A stretch of DNA of 64,000 bases from Winogradskyella luteola (GTDB lineage Bacteria > Bacteroidota > Bacteroidia > Flavobacteriales > Flavobacteriaceae), in contig NZ_JAGSPD010000003.1 in the NCBI RefSeq assembly GCF_019203985.1, forward strand, positions 186,001 to 250,000, written 5' to 3'. The translations under genes and the position numbers were made by a program. Position 1 is the first letter of the stretch; each line of letters starts with the position of its first letter. Below, piece by piece: positions 36,586-44,071 of the stretch. The notes beneath the pieces were generated by a model that was given only the letters and a program-made list of their open reading frames with translations, did no database searches and was not told where the DNA came from.

Positions 36586-37128
36586 TTATTGAAACAATAC
36601 ATACCTGGGCGGCACAAGTCCGTTTAATCGCATATAGACGAGCATTTGTCCCCTATGATGGGTAATATGGTCGGTCAGTAATAATAGAATCTGTCGTTTG
36701 GTTCTGGTCAATCCAAAGTAATCGAGTTTATTGTTAAGTAGATCTACATCAAACTCAGATATTAATTTAATAGAGTCGTCAAATGTTTTGTTGATCAATT
36801 CTATCATCTCTTCTTTAGATTTATTGGCAACCTTAAACACAGTATCTGTGCTCCAATCCCTAGGTTCTCGTCCACCCAATAATGACTGGCTATGCCAATC
36901 CATCGCATAACCTATATGCAATAGGTTTTCTGCAAAAGTTAATGAATCTGGTGACGCCTTAAAATTATATTTATCCTCAGGCATTATTTCTGCGACAAGA
37001 GTTAAATATTTACGAGAATTTTCTAAGCGTTCTAAATAGTCCTTTATAAAATCATTTTGCTGAGCAAATAGAGGTGAAGAAATAATACCTAAAAGTATAA
37101 AGCTTGTAAGTGTTATTATCTTTTTCAT
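36586..37128 (-). CDS. Secreted DinB-family protein
   Basis: A 180-residue protein. A clear signal peptide ends FAQQ. The mature part is a four-helix DinB-like domain with the three metal-binding histidines expected: one in LLHIGYAMDWH and two in TDHITHHRGQM, followed by YMRLNGLVPP, the usual end of the family. In Bacillus the founding member is DNA-damage-inducible, and many relatives are thiol transferases. A periplasmic copy is common in Bacteroidota and its role is unknown. The 205 bases between it and the flavin oxidoreductase upstream hold nothing recognisable. Confidence 0.83.
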   Translation of the reverse strand: MKKIITLTSFILLGIISSPLFAQQNDFIKDYLERLENSRKYLTLVAEIMPEDKYNFKASPDSLTFAENLLHIGYAMDWHSQSLLGGREPRDWSTDTVFKVANKSKEEMIELINKTFDDSIKLISEFDVDLLNNKLDYFGLTRTKRQILLLLTDHITHHRGQMLVYMRLNGLVPPRYVLFQ

Positions 37129-37333
37129 GGCATTTAGATGTTGTTTAAGTTGTTTTTATGAATACTTTTTTGAAATTTAAATCAATAATTTCTGCTACAA
37201 TGAGTTATTAACACATTATTAGGTAATGTTTTGTCTCGCGCCTATTAAAAGTATCACTTTTTATTATTTACTAAACTGATTTGTGCTGTTAGGTCCGACC
37301 CAGCAACACTTCAACTATGATTTATATAGTTGT

Positions 37334-38335
37334 CTAAAATTGCTCATTGGTTAATTCCATATTTACAACAGCACCAACAATGTTTCCAGATGCAACAGCA
37401 TTAGCTACGGAACGCATTCTTGAGCAGTTGTCACCACAGGCAAATACACCTTCAATAGTTGTTCTATACATCGTGTCTACTTGTATATATCCCTGTTCGT
37501 TAAGTTCACAACCCAGTAATTCTGGTATGTCTGAATGTTGTTTAAATGGAAGTGGTGCATAAGTTGCTTCAAAAGGTTCTCTGCTATTATCATTAAAGAT
37601 TACATTTTTAATATATCCATTCTCATGTTCTATTTCTGTGATTTCCTTTTCAATAATTCTTATGTTGTTCTTATTTAATTTTGCCATTTGTTCGGGGTCA
37701 AATATAGCTTTTCCCCTAGTTAATATACCAAGATCATCAGTAAGGTTATTGACCAAAGATGCTAAGTGAAATGCCATTTCTCCATTAGCTATGATTCCTG
37801 TTTTTTTATTTTTTATTTCGTAACCATGGCAATATGGACAGTGGACTACTGAAATTCCCCAACAATCTGAAAATCCTTTAATTGATGACATTATATCTTT
37901 AATTCCGGTAGCAAAAATCAATTTTTTAGTTTCAAATTCTTTTCCAGATGCTGTGAGGATATGAAAAGTATTGTTTGCTTGTTTTCCTTTAATTGCTATT
38001 TCTTCAATGAAATTTACCGTATTATATTTTAAAACTTGAGATTTTGCCTTTTGTGAAATTTCTTTTGGTGTAGCTCCATCTTGCGTTATAAAGTTTTGTG
38101 AATGAGGTGTTTGCCGGTTGCAAGGTAAACCGCTGTCAATGATTAAAACATTGCGTAATGAACGCCCAAGTGCCATGGCTGCTGATAGGCCTGAGTAACT
38201 ACCACCTACTATTATGGCTTCAAACTTTTTTGGTGTATTCATATCATTATAATTTTTAAAACTGTTTATTGAAGTCGGAAGCGTAAATGCTAAAGCAGCC
38301 ATACTTATTTGTTTTAGCATTTCTCTTCTAGTCAT
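37334..38335 (-). CDS. Tat-type NAD(P)/FAD-dependent oxidoreductase, thioredoxin-reductase-like
   Basis: A 333-residue flavoprotein. The start is best placed at the ATG at 38335, giving MTRREMLKQISMAALAF: a twin-arginine motif before a hydrophobic segment, as in Tat signals. An in-frame ATG at 38365 lies inside an operator-like dyad. The body has the FAD motif AIIVGGSYSGLSAAMALG, the LIFATGI strand, a CPYCHGYE stretch with a CxxC disulfide like thioredoxin reductases, and GVFACGDNCS at the second FAD site. It probably reduces a disulfide partner or peroxide-linked substrate in the periplasm. It diverges from a Fur-family regulator with shared control sites. Confidence 0.85.
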   Translation of the reverse strand: MTRREMLKQISMAALAFTLPTSINSFKNYNDMNTPKKFEAIIVGGSYSGLSAAMALGRSLRNVLIIDSGLPCNRQTPHSQNFITQDGATPKEISQKAKSQVLKYNTVNFIEEIAIKGKQANNTFHILTASGKEFETKKLIFATGIKDIMSSIKGFSDCWGISVVHCPYCHGYEIKNKKTGIIANGEMAFHLASLVNNLTDDLGILTRGKAIFDPEQMAKLNKNNIRIIEKEITEIEHENGYIKNVIFNDNSREPFEATYAPLPFKQHSDIPELLGCELNEQGYIQVDTMYRTTIEGVFACGDNCSRMRSVANAVASGNIVGAVVNMELTNEQF

Positions 38336-38349
38336 TAAATTTAATTTAA

Positions 38350-38364
38350 TGCAATTATGTCGCA
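38350..38364. promoter_or_regulatory. Operator-like dyad, copy A
   Basis: TGCAATTATGTCGCA has the form TGC-N9-GCA and matches copy B (38402-38416) at 13 of 15 positions. It lies just downstream of the expected start of transcription of the oxidoreductase gene, where bound repressor would block RNA polymerase. The outer bases AAT and ATT extend the symmetry. Confidence 0.6.
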
Positions 38365-38376
38365 TTAGTGTGTTTG

Positions 38377-38406
38377 CAAATATAGAAACATTTTGTATTA
38401 TTGCAA
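38377..38406 (-). promoter_or_regulatory. Promoter of the Tat-type oxidoreductase
   Basis: Reading leftward, TTG (38406-38404) is followed after 19 bases by TATATTTG (38384-38377), a perfect Bacteroidota -33/-7 pair. Copy B of the dyad overlaps the TTG and copy A lies downstream of the box, so the promoter is bracketed by both. Confidence 0.65.
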
Positions 38407-38416
38407 TAAAGTCGCA
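38402..38416. promoter_or_regulatory. Operator-like dyad, copy B
   Basis: TGCAATAAAGTCGCA, again TGC-N9-GCA. The outer bases make a longer inverted repeat ATTATTGC and GCAATAAT. It lies 14 bases before the ATG of the Fur-family regulator gene and over the -33 site of the divergent promoter. The half sites TTGCAAT and TTGCGAC are of the size used by Fur-type dimers. It is probably the regulator's own site. Confidence 0.6.
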
Positions 38417-38430
38417 ATAATAATTTTATA

Positions 38431-38811
38431 ATGAAAAGAAGAAATACGGCTACAAAAGAAGCAGTGCTCTCAGTTTTAAATTCGTCGGATAAAGCGATGA
38501 GTCAAGGGGCAATTGAAAAGAAAATAGGTGTTAACATTAATAGAGCTACTATTTACAGAGTACTTAATCGCTATTGTGAAGATGGTGTTTTGCATAGGAT
38601 TGTTGCAGATAATGGCAAGCAATATTTTGCACTTTGTGAGGAATGTGATAAGCATCGAAAACCTTTACATCATTTTCATTTTCGTTGTGAAAAATGTGAA
38701 ACTATAGAATGTTTACCTGAGCCTGTGCATTTTTCATTATCAAATGCTTATGTTGTAGAAAAAGTTAACTGTGTTCTTACAGGAATTTGTAAAGATTGTA
38801 GCAAGTTTTAG
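38431..38811 (+). CDS. Fur-family transcriptional regulator
   Basis: A 126-residue regulator. The N-terminal winged helix (about residues 1-75) has TIYRVLNRYCEDGVLHRI, the family's recognition helix and wing. The C-terminal dimer domain carries HHFHFRCEKCETIECLPEP with one CxxC and GICKDC with another, the structural zinc site, and a His-rich HHFHF metal-sensing stretch. Which metal or peroxide it senses (Zur, Fur or PerR type) cannot be read. It diverges from the Tat-type oxidoreductase gene and its promoter region holds two matching dyads, suggesting it controls itself and that gene. Confidence 0.88.
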   Translation: MKRRNTATKEAVLSVLNSSDKAMSQGAIEKKIGVNINRATIYRVLNRYCEDGVLHRIVADNGKQYFALCEECDKHRKPLHHFHFRCEKCETIECLPEPVHFSLSNAYVVEKVNCVLTGICKDCSKF

Positions 38812-38831
38812 CTATTGATGAATTATACATA

Positions 38832-38939
38832 ATGGACATTTGGACGGATTTAGCACAGGCGTTAACTATTCCGATTGGATTTTCGGACATGGTTTCTGGG
38901 CTCGTCAATAGGCTCGATGTAGGTTTTGTTGAAGGATAG
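38832..38939 (+). pseudogene. Short ORF, possible remnant of a gene lost by deletion
   Basis: An ATG 20 bases after the regulator's stop opens 35 codons with a plausible protein composition (MDIWTDLAQALTIPIGF at the start), then stops at TAG. It runs up to the point where the converging epimerase gene loses its family match. This is what a deletion joining two converging genes would leave. No homologue is recognised, and it could be chance. Confidence 0.25.
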
Positions 38940-39203
38940 TTGTACATCCAACTGAAAAGGTGTACCTCCATGAACCACTATTTCGCAACCTTTTGTGAAG
39001 TCTTTTAATTGATTTTTGTTTTCAACTTTTAAAGGAAGAATTTTAAGATTTTCTGCGTTTGGTAAATCTTTTAAGTGCTCATATTTTTCTGTTTTGGAAA
39101 TATCAGTGGCAGAGACCCTGACCTTAAAACCTTCTTGTAAAAACTTCTTTGTAGTATGGCTTCCAATGAAGCCAGAACCACCAATAATTCCAACTGTTTT
39201 CAT
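38862..39203 (-). pseudogene. Truncated NAD-dependent epimerase/dehydratase
   Basis: About 113 codons remain of a protein that is normally about 300 or more. From the ATG at 39203 it reads a clean SDR Rossmann start (VGIIGGSGFIGSHTTKKFL), then LPLKVENKNQLKDFTKGCEIVVHGGTPFQLDVQ. After LDVQ, near base 38940, the sequence no longer looks like the family and runs out in a basic tail. Catalytic residues (YxxxK) are missing, so it cannot be a working enzyme. An upstream in-frame ATG at 39239 exists but adds nothing family-like. Confidence 0.7.
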
Positions 39204-39334
39204 ATTTTCTATTACTTTGTAGTTCATAATTTTTCTCAAATGGCATACAACAATTACCGAAAAAAAGTCTTTTGCCCCAAAATATTTTTACTTCAAATTA
39301 CTGAAAATAAGTGAAACCAAATGTGATGTAGTAA

Positions 39335-39910
39335 TTATTCAATAATACCGGCACAGCTTACGCGAGCACCAGCTGCTCCTGAGGGTTGCGATGTGTAATC
39401 GTCTGTACCTTCATGTACAATCACAGCTTTTCCCAAAATATCCTTGGTCTCGTCACCGCAGCCAATACACCATTGGTCTGTAGTCATTGTAACTGTACCT
39501 TTACCGTCAGCTACGACTTTAAAATTACCAATATCACCTTTGTGATAACCTGTTTCAGCATTCCACTTCCCATGAGGTTGTCCGGTTGGATTCCAGTGAC
39601 CGCCAGAAGATTTTCCATCAGGTGATGTACAATCTGCTTTTTCATGAATGTGTATGGCGTGTTCACCTTCGCTCAAACCTGTCATATAAGCGGTCATACT
39701 TACAATTCCGTCTTTTTCTTTAAAGGTTACTGTACCTTCAACTTGGCTGTCACTTTTGGGTGATAAACTGATGGTTAATTCTTTTTTTGTCGAGGCTTCT
39801 TTTACAACCTCTTCCACTTCAGTTTCTTTTACTTCTTCTTTTTTGTTCTCCTTACAAGATGTTGCAAATACAAGTGCAAAAGCAATAGCAGCTAACGTTA
39901 TGTTTTTCAT
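39335..39910 (-). CDS. sodC: Cu/Zn superoxide dismutase lipoprotein
   Basis: A 191-residue secreted enzyme that turns superoxide into hydrogen peroxide. The signal peptide ends in the lipobox FATSC (Cys19), followed by a Lys/Glu-rich linker of about 30 residues, so it is lipid-anchored. The SOD domain has HAIHIHEKADC with copper ligands, GGHWNPTGQPHG with the bridging and zinc ligands, a second His in ETGYHKGDIGN, and VIVHEGTDDYTSQPSGAAGARVSC with the last ligand and the disulfide Cys. It is complete. The linker should keep it on the periplasmic or outer surface. Confidence 0.93.
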   Translation of the reverse strand: MKNITLAAIAFALVFATSCKENKKEEVKETEVEEVVKEASTKKELTISLSPKSDSQVEGTVTFKEKDGIVSMTAYMTGLSEGEHAIHIHEKADCTSPDGKSSGGHWNPTGQPHGKWNAETGYHKGDIGNFKVVADGKGTVTMTTDQWCIGCGDETKDILGKAVIVHEGTDDYTSQPSGAAGARVSCAGIIE

Positions 39911-39972
39911 GATTGGATAATTTTAGTTTTTAGTAAAGTTAATAATATCACAGCGCTTCTGCAAATGCCAAT

Positions 39973-40461
39973 TCAAAACTTCTTTAGCCATAATTTAGGG
40001 TCTTTAACGCCTCGTTTTAAATTTTCAGTAAGCAATATGGCCTTATCAATACGTTTTTGTGAGGATTTGTATCGAGAAATCGTATATATAATACTTCGTT
40101 GGCGACCAGGTGTAAGATCTTCAAAAATTGTATAGGCTTCATAATCGCTTAGTAGAACGGCCTTGAGTTCTTCTGACATTTCCACACCATATTTCGATGT
40201 GTCTTCAAATACCTGAATTGTAAAATAATCGTTCATAAAAACCTCGAGCTCTTTTTGCTTGGCTTTACTAAAATACATGCGATACAAGCCACTTTTTTCA
40301 CGTTTTAGAGCAGCATAGAACTCAATTTCATTATGAGGAGATGAAGCTTTAACCTTTATGCGTTTATGTTTGTTTTCAATAAATTCTGTGATGTGCTTAT
40401 CTGGTAAAATCACACTTTGTTTATCAGCCAAGGAGACTTCAAAAGGTTTACTTTTTAGCAT
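39973..40461 (-). CDS. YdeI/OmpD-associated family protein, DUF1905 type
   Basis: A 162-residue protein. The start chosen is the ATG at 40461 (MLKSKPFEVS). A longer frame to 40512 would cross the Fnr-like site and is rejected. The first half is a small beta-barrel-type DUF1905 domain (family position of KHKRIKVKAS to LYRMYFS). The second ends with LTPGRQRSIIYTISRYKSSQKRIDKA, the YdeI/OmpD-associated signature. Function is unknown. A second member of the family lies at 62999-63571. It is divergent from hemN. Confidence 0.8.
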   Translation of the reverse strand: MLKSKPFEVSLADKQSVILPDKHITEFIENKHKRIKVKASSPHNEIEFYAALKREKSGLYRMYFSKAKQKELEVFMNDYFTIQVFEDTSKYGVEMSEELKAVLLSDYEAYTIFEDLTPGRQRSIIYTISRYKSSQKRIDKAILLTENLKRGVKDPKLWLKKF

Positions 40462-40485
40462 AATACCTCTGATTAAATCGTTTAC

Positions 40486-40529
40486 ATGACAAATATCATA
40501 TTTTTTAAGCACATGTAGATTTAATTTTG
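40486..40529 (+). promoter_or_regulatory. Fnr-like site and promoter of hemN
   Basis: ATGACAAATATCAT (40486-40499) is a dyad of the Fnr type (TGAC/TGAT-N4-ATCA). Its centre is 36.5 bases from the last base of TAATTTTG (40522-40529), a perfect -7 box. That places the site near -41, as for class II activation. The same dyad and spacing occur before ccoS and ccoI. The start of transcription should be near 40534. Confidence 0.75.
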
Positions 40530-40548
40530 AATATTGAAGTCAACGCTT

Positions 40549-41913
40549 ATGTGCCAATCTTTAGTTAATAAATATAATGTTGCGGGCCCAAGGTACACCA
40601 GTTACCCTACAGTTCCGTATTGGGATATTAATACATTTTCGTTACAGCTATGGAAAACATCCTTGCAAAAATCATTTGAAGAGAGTAATGATTCTGAAGG
40701 TTTGAGTTTGTATTTACATTTGCCATTTTGCGAAAGCCTATGTACGTTTTGTGGTTGCCATAAGCGTATTACAAAACGGCATGAAGTAGAATCTCCTTAT
40801 ATAAAGGCACTCCTAAAAGAATGGAGTTTGTACAGAAAACTTCTGGGAGGTAAGCCAAAAATTAAAGAGTTACATCTCGGTGGTGGTACCCCTACGTTTT
40901 TTTCACCACAAAATTTAGAGTTTTTAATTTCTGAATTACTAAAAGTATCTGATTTGGCAGAAAACTATGAGTTTAGTTTTGAAGGTCATCCAAACAACAC
41001 AACCGAAGCACACCTTAAAACCTTATATGATTTAGGATTTAGACGTGTAAGCTTTGGAGTTCAGGATTATAACCTAAAAGTCCAGAAGGCCATCAATCGT
41101 GTTCAGCCTTTTGAAAATGTAAAGCGTGTTACAGAATTGGCAAGACAGATAGGTTACACTTCCGTGGGACATGATATTATTTTTGGATTACCATTTCAAA
41201 CGGAAGCAGATGTTGTAGAAACCATAAGAAAAACGGAAGCTTTGATGCCAGATCGCATAGCATTTTATAGCTATGCACATGTACCTTGGATAAAAGGGAA
41301 TGGCCAACGTGGCTTTAAGGACGGGGATTTACCAAGTGGTGAATCCAAGCGCCAGCAATATGAAACAGGAAAGCATTTATTGGAGCAAGTTGGCTATGAA
41401 GAGATAGGAATGGACCATTTTGCACTTAAGAAAGATTCGCTTTACCAAGCCATGGAAACCGAAACCTTGCATCGTAATTTTATGGGATATACAGCCTCTA
41501 AAACTCAGGCCATGATTGGTCTAGGCGTATCCTCAATTAGCGATAGTTGGTATGGATTTGCCCAGAATGTAAAATCAATAGAGGACTATTATCATTTAGT
41601 GAATGAGGATATTATACCTGTTTATCGTGGACATATTTTGAATGCTGAAGATCTTATAATTAGAAAGCATATTCTTAATTTAATGTGCCATTTTAAAACC
41701 TCTTGGTTACATGCTGAAATGGCATTTAAAGAACTACCAGAAGTCCTTATAAAACTTAAAGAATTTGAACAAGACGGTTTAATTGAGTTTGAAAGAAGGC
41801 AAGTAACCGTAACAGAAAAAGGGAAACCTTTTATTAGAAATATTTGTATGGCGTTTGATTTGCTTCTACAGCGTAAAAAACCAAATACTCAGTTGTTTTC
41901 TATGACTATTTAA
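40549..41913 (+). CDS. hemN: Oxygen-independent coproporphyrinogen III oxidase
   Basis: A 454-residue radical SAM enzyme that decarboxylates coproporphyrinogen III to protoporphyrinogen IX without oxygen. The iron-sulfur motif C-x3-C-x2-C-x-C is present as CESLCTFCGC (Cys61, 65, 68, 70). GGGTPTF is the SAM-binding stretch and FGVQDYNLKVQKAINRVQ is typical of HemN. The ATG at 40549 is chosen because an in-frame TTG at 40534 sits at the predicted transcription start. An Fnr-like site upstream fits its use at low oxygen. It is followed closely by a universal stress protein gene. Confidence 0.93.
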   Translation: MCQSLVNKYNVAGPRYTSYPTVPYWDINTFSLQLWKTSLQKSFEESNDSEGLSLYLHLPFCESLCTFCGCHKRITKRHEVESPYIKALLKEWSLYRKLLGGKPKIKELHLGGGTPTFFSPQNLEFLISELLKVSDLAENYEFSFEGHPNNTTEAHLKTLYDLGFRRVSFGVQDYNLKVQKAINRVQPFENVKRVTELARQIGYTSVGHDIIFGLPFQTEADVVETIRKTEALMPDRIAFYSYAHVPWIKGNGQRGFKDGDLPSGESKRQQYETGKHLLEQVGYEEIGMDHFALKKDSLYQAMETETLHRNFMGYTASKTQAMIGLGVSSISDSWYGFAQNVKSIEDYYHLVNEDIIPVYRGHILNAEDLIIRKHILNLMCHFKTSWLHAEMAFKELPEVLIKLKEFEQDGLIEFERRQVTVTEKGKPFIRNICMAFDLLLQRKKPNTQLFSMTI

Positions 41914-41924
41914 AAACTGATATT

Positions 41925-42758
41925 ATGAAAAAAATTATTGTACCCGTAGACTTTTCTGAGCATTCAGAATATGCTTTAGAAGCCGCAGCTTATATTGCTA
42001 AAAAGCACCATTCTAAACTGATTGTTTTGCATATGCTGGAATTGTCCAATGCTATTATTTCGGTAGGTAATGATACGTTAAACGAAGAGGCTGTATTTTA
42101 CTTAAAGTTAGCCGAGAAAAAGTTTGAAGAATTTTTAGATAAACCATACTTAGATGGTATTGAAGTCGCACCAATAGTTAAACATTTTAAAGTATGGAGT
42201 GAAGTTAATGATGTTGCCAATGAGCACAATGCTAATCTTATAGTAATGGGTTCTCACGGAGCCAGTGGAATTAAGGAAGTTTTAGTGGGTTCTAATACCG
42301 AAAAGGTGGTACGTTATTCAGATGTGCCTGTTTTAGTGATAAAACACAACCCTATTTTAATGGAGTTTGAAAACGGAGTATTTGCAAGCGACTTTTCCGA
42401 TGCAGCTGTTACTCCATACCTTAAAGCAAAAGTAACATTTGATAAGCTTAAAGTGAAAATGCACCTGGTTTATGTGAACTCACCAGACGGTAATTTTAAA
42501 AGCTCCACAGAAATAGATAAACAGGTTTCTAGATTCTTGAAGAAAGCAGATGGTGATTTAGAAAATTTGAGTAAAGTAAATGTAGTTTCAGATTATTCTA
42601 TAGAAAAGGGCATCTTAAACTATGCTAATGTTATTGGAGCTGATGTTATTGCCGTAGCTACACATGGTAGAAAAGGCTTGGCACATTTCTTAGAAGGCAG
42701 TATTTCTGAGGATATAGCTAACCATTCTACATTGCCGGTAATGACCTTTAAAATATAA
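41925..42758 (+). CDS. Universal stress protein, two UspA domains
   Basis: A 277-residue cytoplasmic protein made of two UspA domains in tandem. The first (KIIVPVDFSEHSEYALEAA to VIVMGSHGASGIKEVLVGSNTEKVVRYSDVPVLVI) has the ATP-binding motif GSHG-x2-G-x9-GS. The second ends in VATHGRKGLAHFLEGSISEDI with a matching motif. Paired domains like this are common in Bacteroidota. It follows hemN by 11 bases, so it is probably transcribed from the same Fnr-type promoter and responds to low oxygen. A bidirectional terminator follows. Confidence 0.9.
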   Translation: MKKIIVPVDFSEHSEYALEAAAYIAKKHHSKLIVLHMLELSNAIISVGNDTLNEEAVFYLKLAEKKFEEFLDKPYLDGIEVAPIVKHFKVWSEVNDVANEHNANLIVMGSHGASGIKEVLVGSNTEKVVRYSDVPVLVIKHNPILMEFENGVFASDFSDAAVTPYLKAKVTFDKLKVKMHLVYVNSPDGNFKSSTEIDKQVSRFLKKADGDLENLSKVNVVSDYSIEKGILNYANVIGADVIAVATHGRKGLAHFLEGSISEDIANHSTLPVMTFKI

Positions 42759-42800
42759 TACTTGATATTTGTTAGTTAGTGATTTTGTAATGTCAAGTTA

Positions 42801-42833
42801 AAACACCAAGGATTAGATTCTCTGGTGTTTTTT
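42801..42833. terminator. Intrinsic terminator between converging genes
   Basis: AAACACCA and TGGTGTTT form a perfect 8-base stem with a 14-base loop, followed by T-rich DNA on one side and preceded by an A-rich run on the other. It lies between the universal stress gene and the SafE-like gene, which converge, so it may serve both. Confidence 0.75.
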
Positions 42834-42865
42834 ATTTTAAATTAACACAGCTTAATATAAATATA

Positions 42866-43567
42866 TTAATGGCATTCTATAGCACTCGAAACTGTTTCAA
42901 CAACCGGAATGGGAGAGAGGTAAGGAATTCCCAAACCTAGACCACGAAGGATAAACAAAACTCCAATGATTATCACAAAAAAAGGAATTGCTTTTTGGAT
43001 GCGTTGTTTTACAGTGTGGTTTAGAAATTTTCCTAAATATATCGCTGAAGTCATTAAGGGTATGGTTCCTAATCCAAATAAAATCATATAAAAACTTCCT
43101 TGGAGTAAACTCCCCGTTGCTATGGCTCCAAAAACGGCCATATATACCAAACCACAAGGTAAAAACCCATTTAAAAAACCAATAGTTAAAAATGTATCTG
43201 CTGTCTTCTTTTTTAAGGCTTTACCCAAATTTGACTTTACTTTTGATATGAGTTTGTTTAAGGGTTGGGACAAATTATACTTACCTATAGTTTTATAAGG
43301 TATAATTACCAAGACAATCATAATAATACCAATGGCAATTGATAGCTGTTGCTGAATTCCAAAAATGTAGAGGCTTTTGCCAACCAAGCCAAAAACCAAG
43401 CCAATTAAACTATAGGCCAATAATCTTCCAAAATGATAAACACCAATCTGACTTACTTTTTTAAAAGAGTTAGAACGATCTACAGGTAACATAAAGGCAA
43501 TTGGGCCACACATGCCAACGCAATGTAGACTTCCCAATAGACCTAATATGAGCGCAGAAACTAACAC
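42866..43567 (-). CDS. Sulfite exporter TauE/SafE-like membrane protein linked to cbb3 oxidase
   Basis: A 233-residue polytopic protein. The start LVSALILGLLGSLHCVGMCGPIAFML is the signature of the SafE/UreH-like (PF13386) group, with the GMCGP turn. A second GFLNGFLPCGLVYMA stretch is the matching repeat. About six membrane segments are seen. Members at the end of cbb3 gene sets probably handle copper for the oxidase, but this is known mainly from context. It lies three bases from ccoH and is the last gene of the cco set. Confidence 0.85.
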   Translation of the reverse strand: MLVSALILGLLGSLHCVGMCGPIAFMLPVDRSNSFKKVSQIGVYHFGRLLAYSLIGLVFGLVGKSLYIFGIQQQLSIAIGIIMIVLVIIPYKTIGKYNLSQPLNKLISKVKSNLGKALKKKTADTFLTIGFLNGFLPCGLVYMAVFGAIATGSLLQGSFYMILFGLGTIPLMTSAIYLGKFLNHTVKQRIQKAIPFFVIIIGVLFILRGLGLGIPYLSPIPVVETVSSAIECH

Positions 43568-43569
43568 TT

Positions 43570-44016
43570 TTAGTACACAATTTCTTCTTTAAAAAGATAT
43601 GGATTAGAATTATACGTCCAATCAATTTTAATGTTCCAGCGACCATCTAGTAAACGTTTGTCAGGTATGAGCAAATTGTGGTCAGATAATGAAATCTTAG
43701 TTTCAAAATCCAGATGTTTATTAGGTGGTCTGTATAGGAACACTGTACCTTCAATATTTTTTATGTCCAAATTTTCAGGAAACATAATCACTATACCTTC
43801 TTCTGCTTTATGCCAAGAAATATCACTTTTTAGAGTTTTTGAATTTTCTTCTTTTTCAATATCATTTTGAAATTTTAGTTCCTGTTGATAGTAGTCTTCA
43901 ACGACTAAATCATGGTCGTATTTTTTATCTGTACTCATACTAATAACAAAGTACATAATGAAAGCTATAAAACAAGCAAATGCAATGACGATGGCTGTTC
44001 CCCAATTTATTTTCAT
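43570..44016 (-). CDS. ccoH: cbb3 oxidase accessory protein CcoH/FixH
   Basis: A 148-residue single-span membrane protein. From the ATG at 44016, MKINWGTAIVIAFACFIAFIM gives the membrane segment at once, as in CcoH. The rest is a periplasmic domain of the FixH type (VVEDYYQQELKFQNDI, then RPPN and GRWNIKIDWTY near the end). An in-frame ATG at 44094 would add 26 residues encoded by an interspersed repeat and is rejected. CcoH helps stabilise the cbb3 complex during assembly. It lies between ccoG and the SafE-like gene. Confidence 0.87.
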   Translation of the reverse strand: MKINWGTAIVIAFACFIAFIMYFVISMSTDKKYDHDLVVEDYYQQELKFQNDIEKEENSKTLKSDISWHKAEEGIVIMFPENLDIKNIEGTVFLYRPPNKHLDFETKISLSDHNLLIPDKRLLDGRWNIKIDWTYNSNPYLFKEEIVY

Positions 44017-44034
44017 AACAAAATTTATTTTGCT

Positions 44035-44055
44035 ATCCTGAACTTGTTTCAGGAT
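44035..44055. repeat. Interspersed palindromic repeat
   Basis: ATCCTGAA and TTCAGGAT form a perfect 8-base stem with a 5-base loop, in the gap between ccoG and ccoH. I know this sequence as a common scattered repeat of flavobacterial genomes. Here it also encodes, in frame, the false start of ccoH. In messenger RNA it could act as a processing or attenuation hairpin. Confidence 0.6.
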
Positions 44056-44071
44056 CTCTTTATTTATCTTT

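Noticed and set aside
37287-37310. TGCTG...CAGCA pair in the gap between the DinB-like gene and the oxidoreductase as a terminator
   Set aside because: The stem is short and has no T run on either strand.
38777-38971. A 64-residue leftward frame over the end of the Fur-family gene
   Set aside because: It overlaps the regulator gene and the epimerase remnant in another frame and has no protein-like pattern.
40462-40512. Extension of the YdeI-type gene to 40512
   Set aside because: It would run through the Fnr-like site of hemN. The ATG at 40461 leaves a normal family start.
40534-40551. TTG at 40534 as the start of hemN
   Set aside because: It lies 5 bases after the predicted -7 box, at the expected transcription start. 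The ATG at 40549 is followed directly by the family's usual N-terminus.
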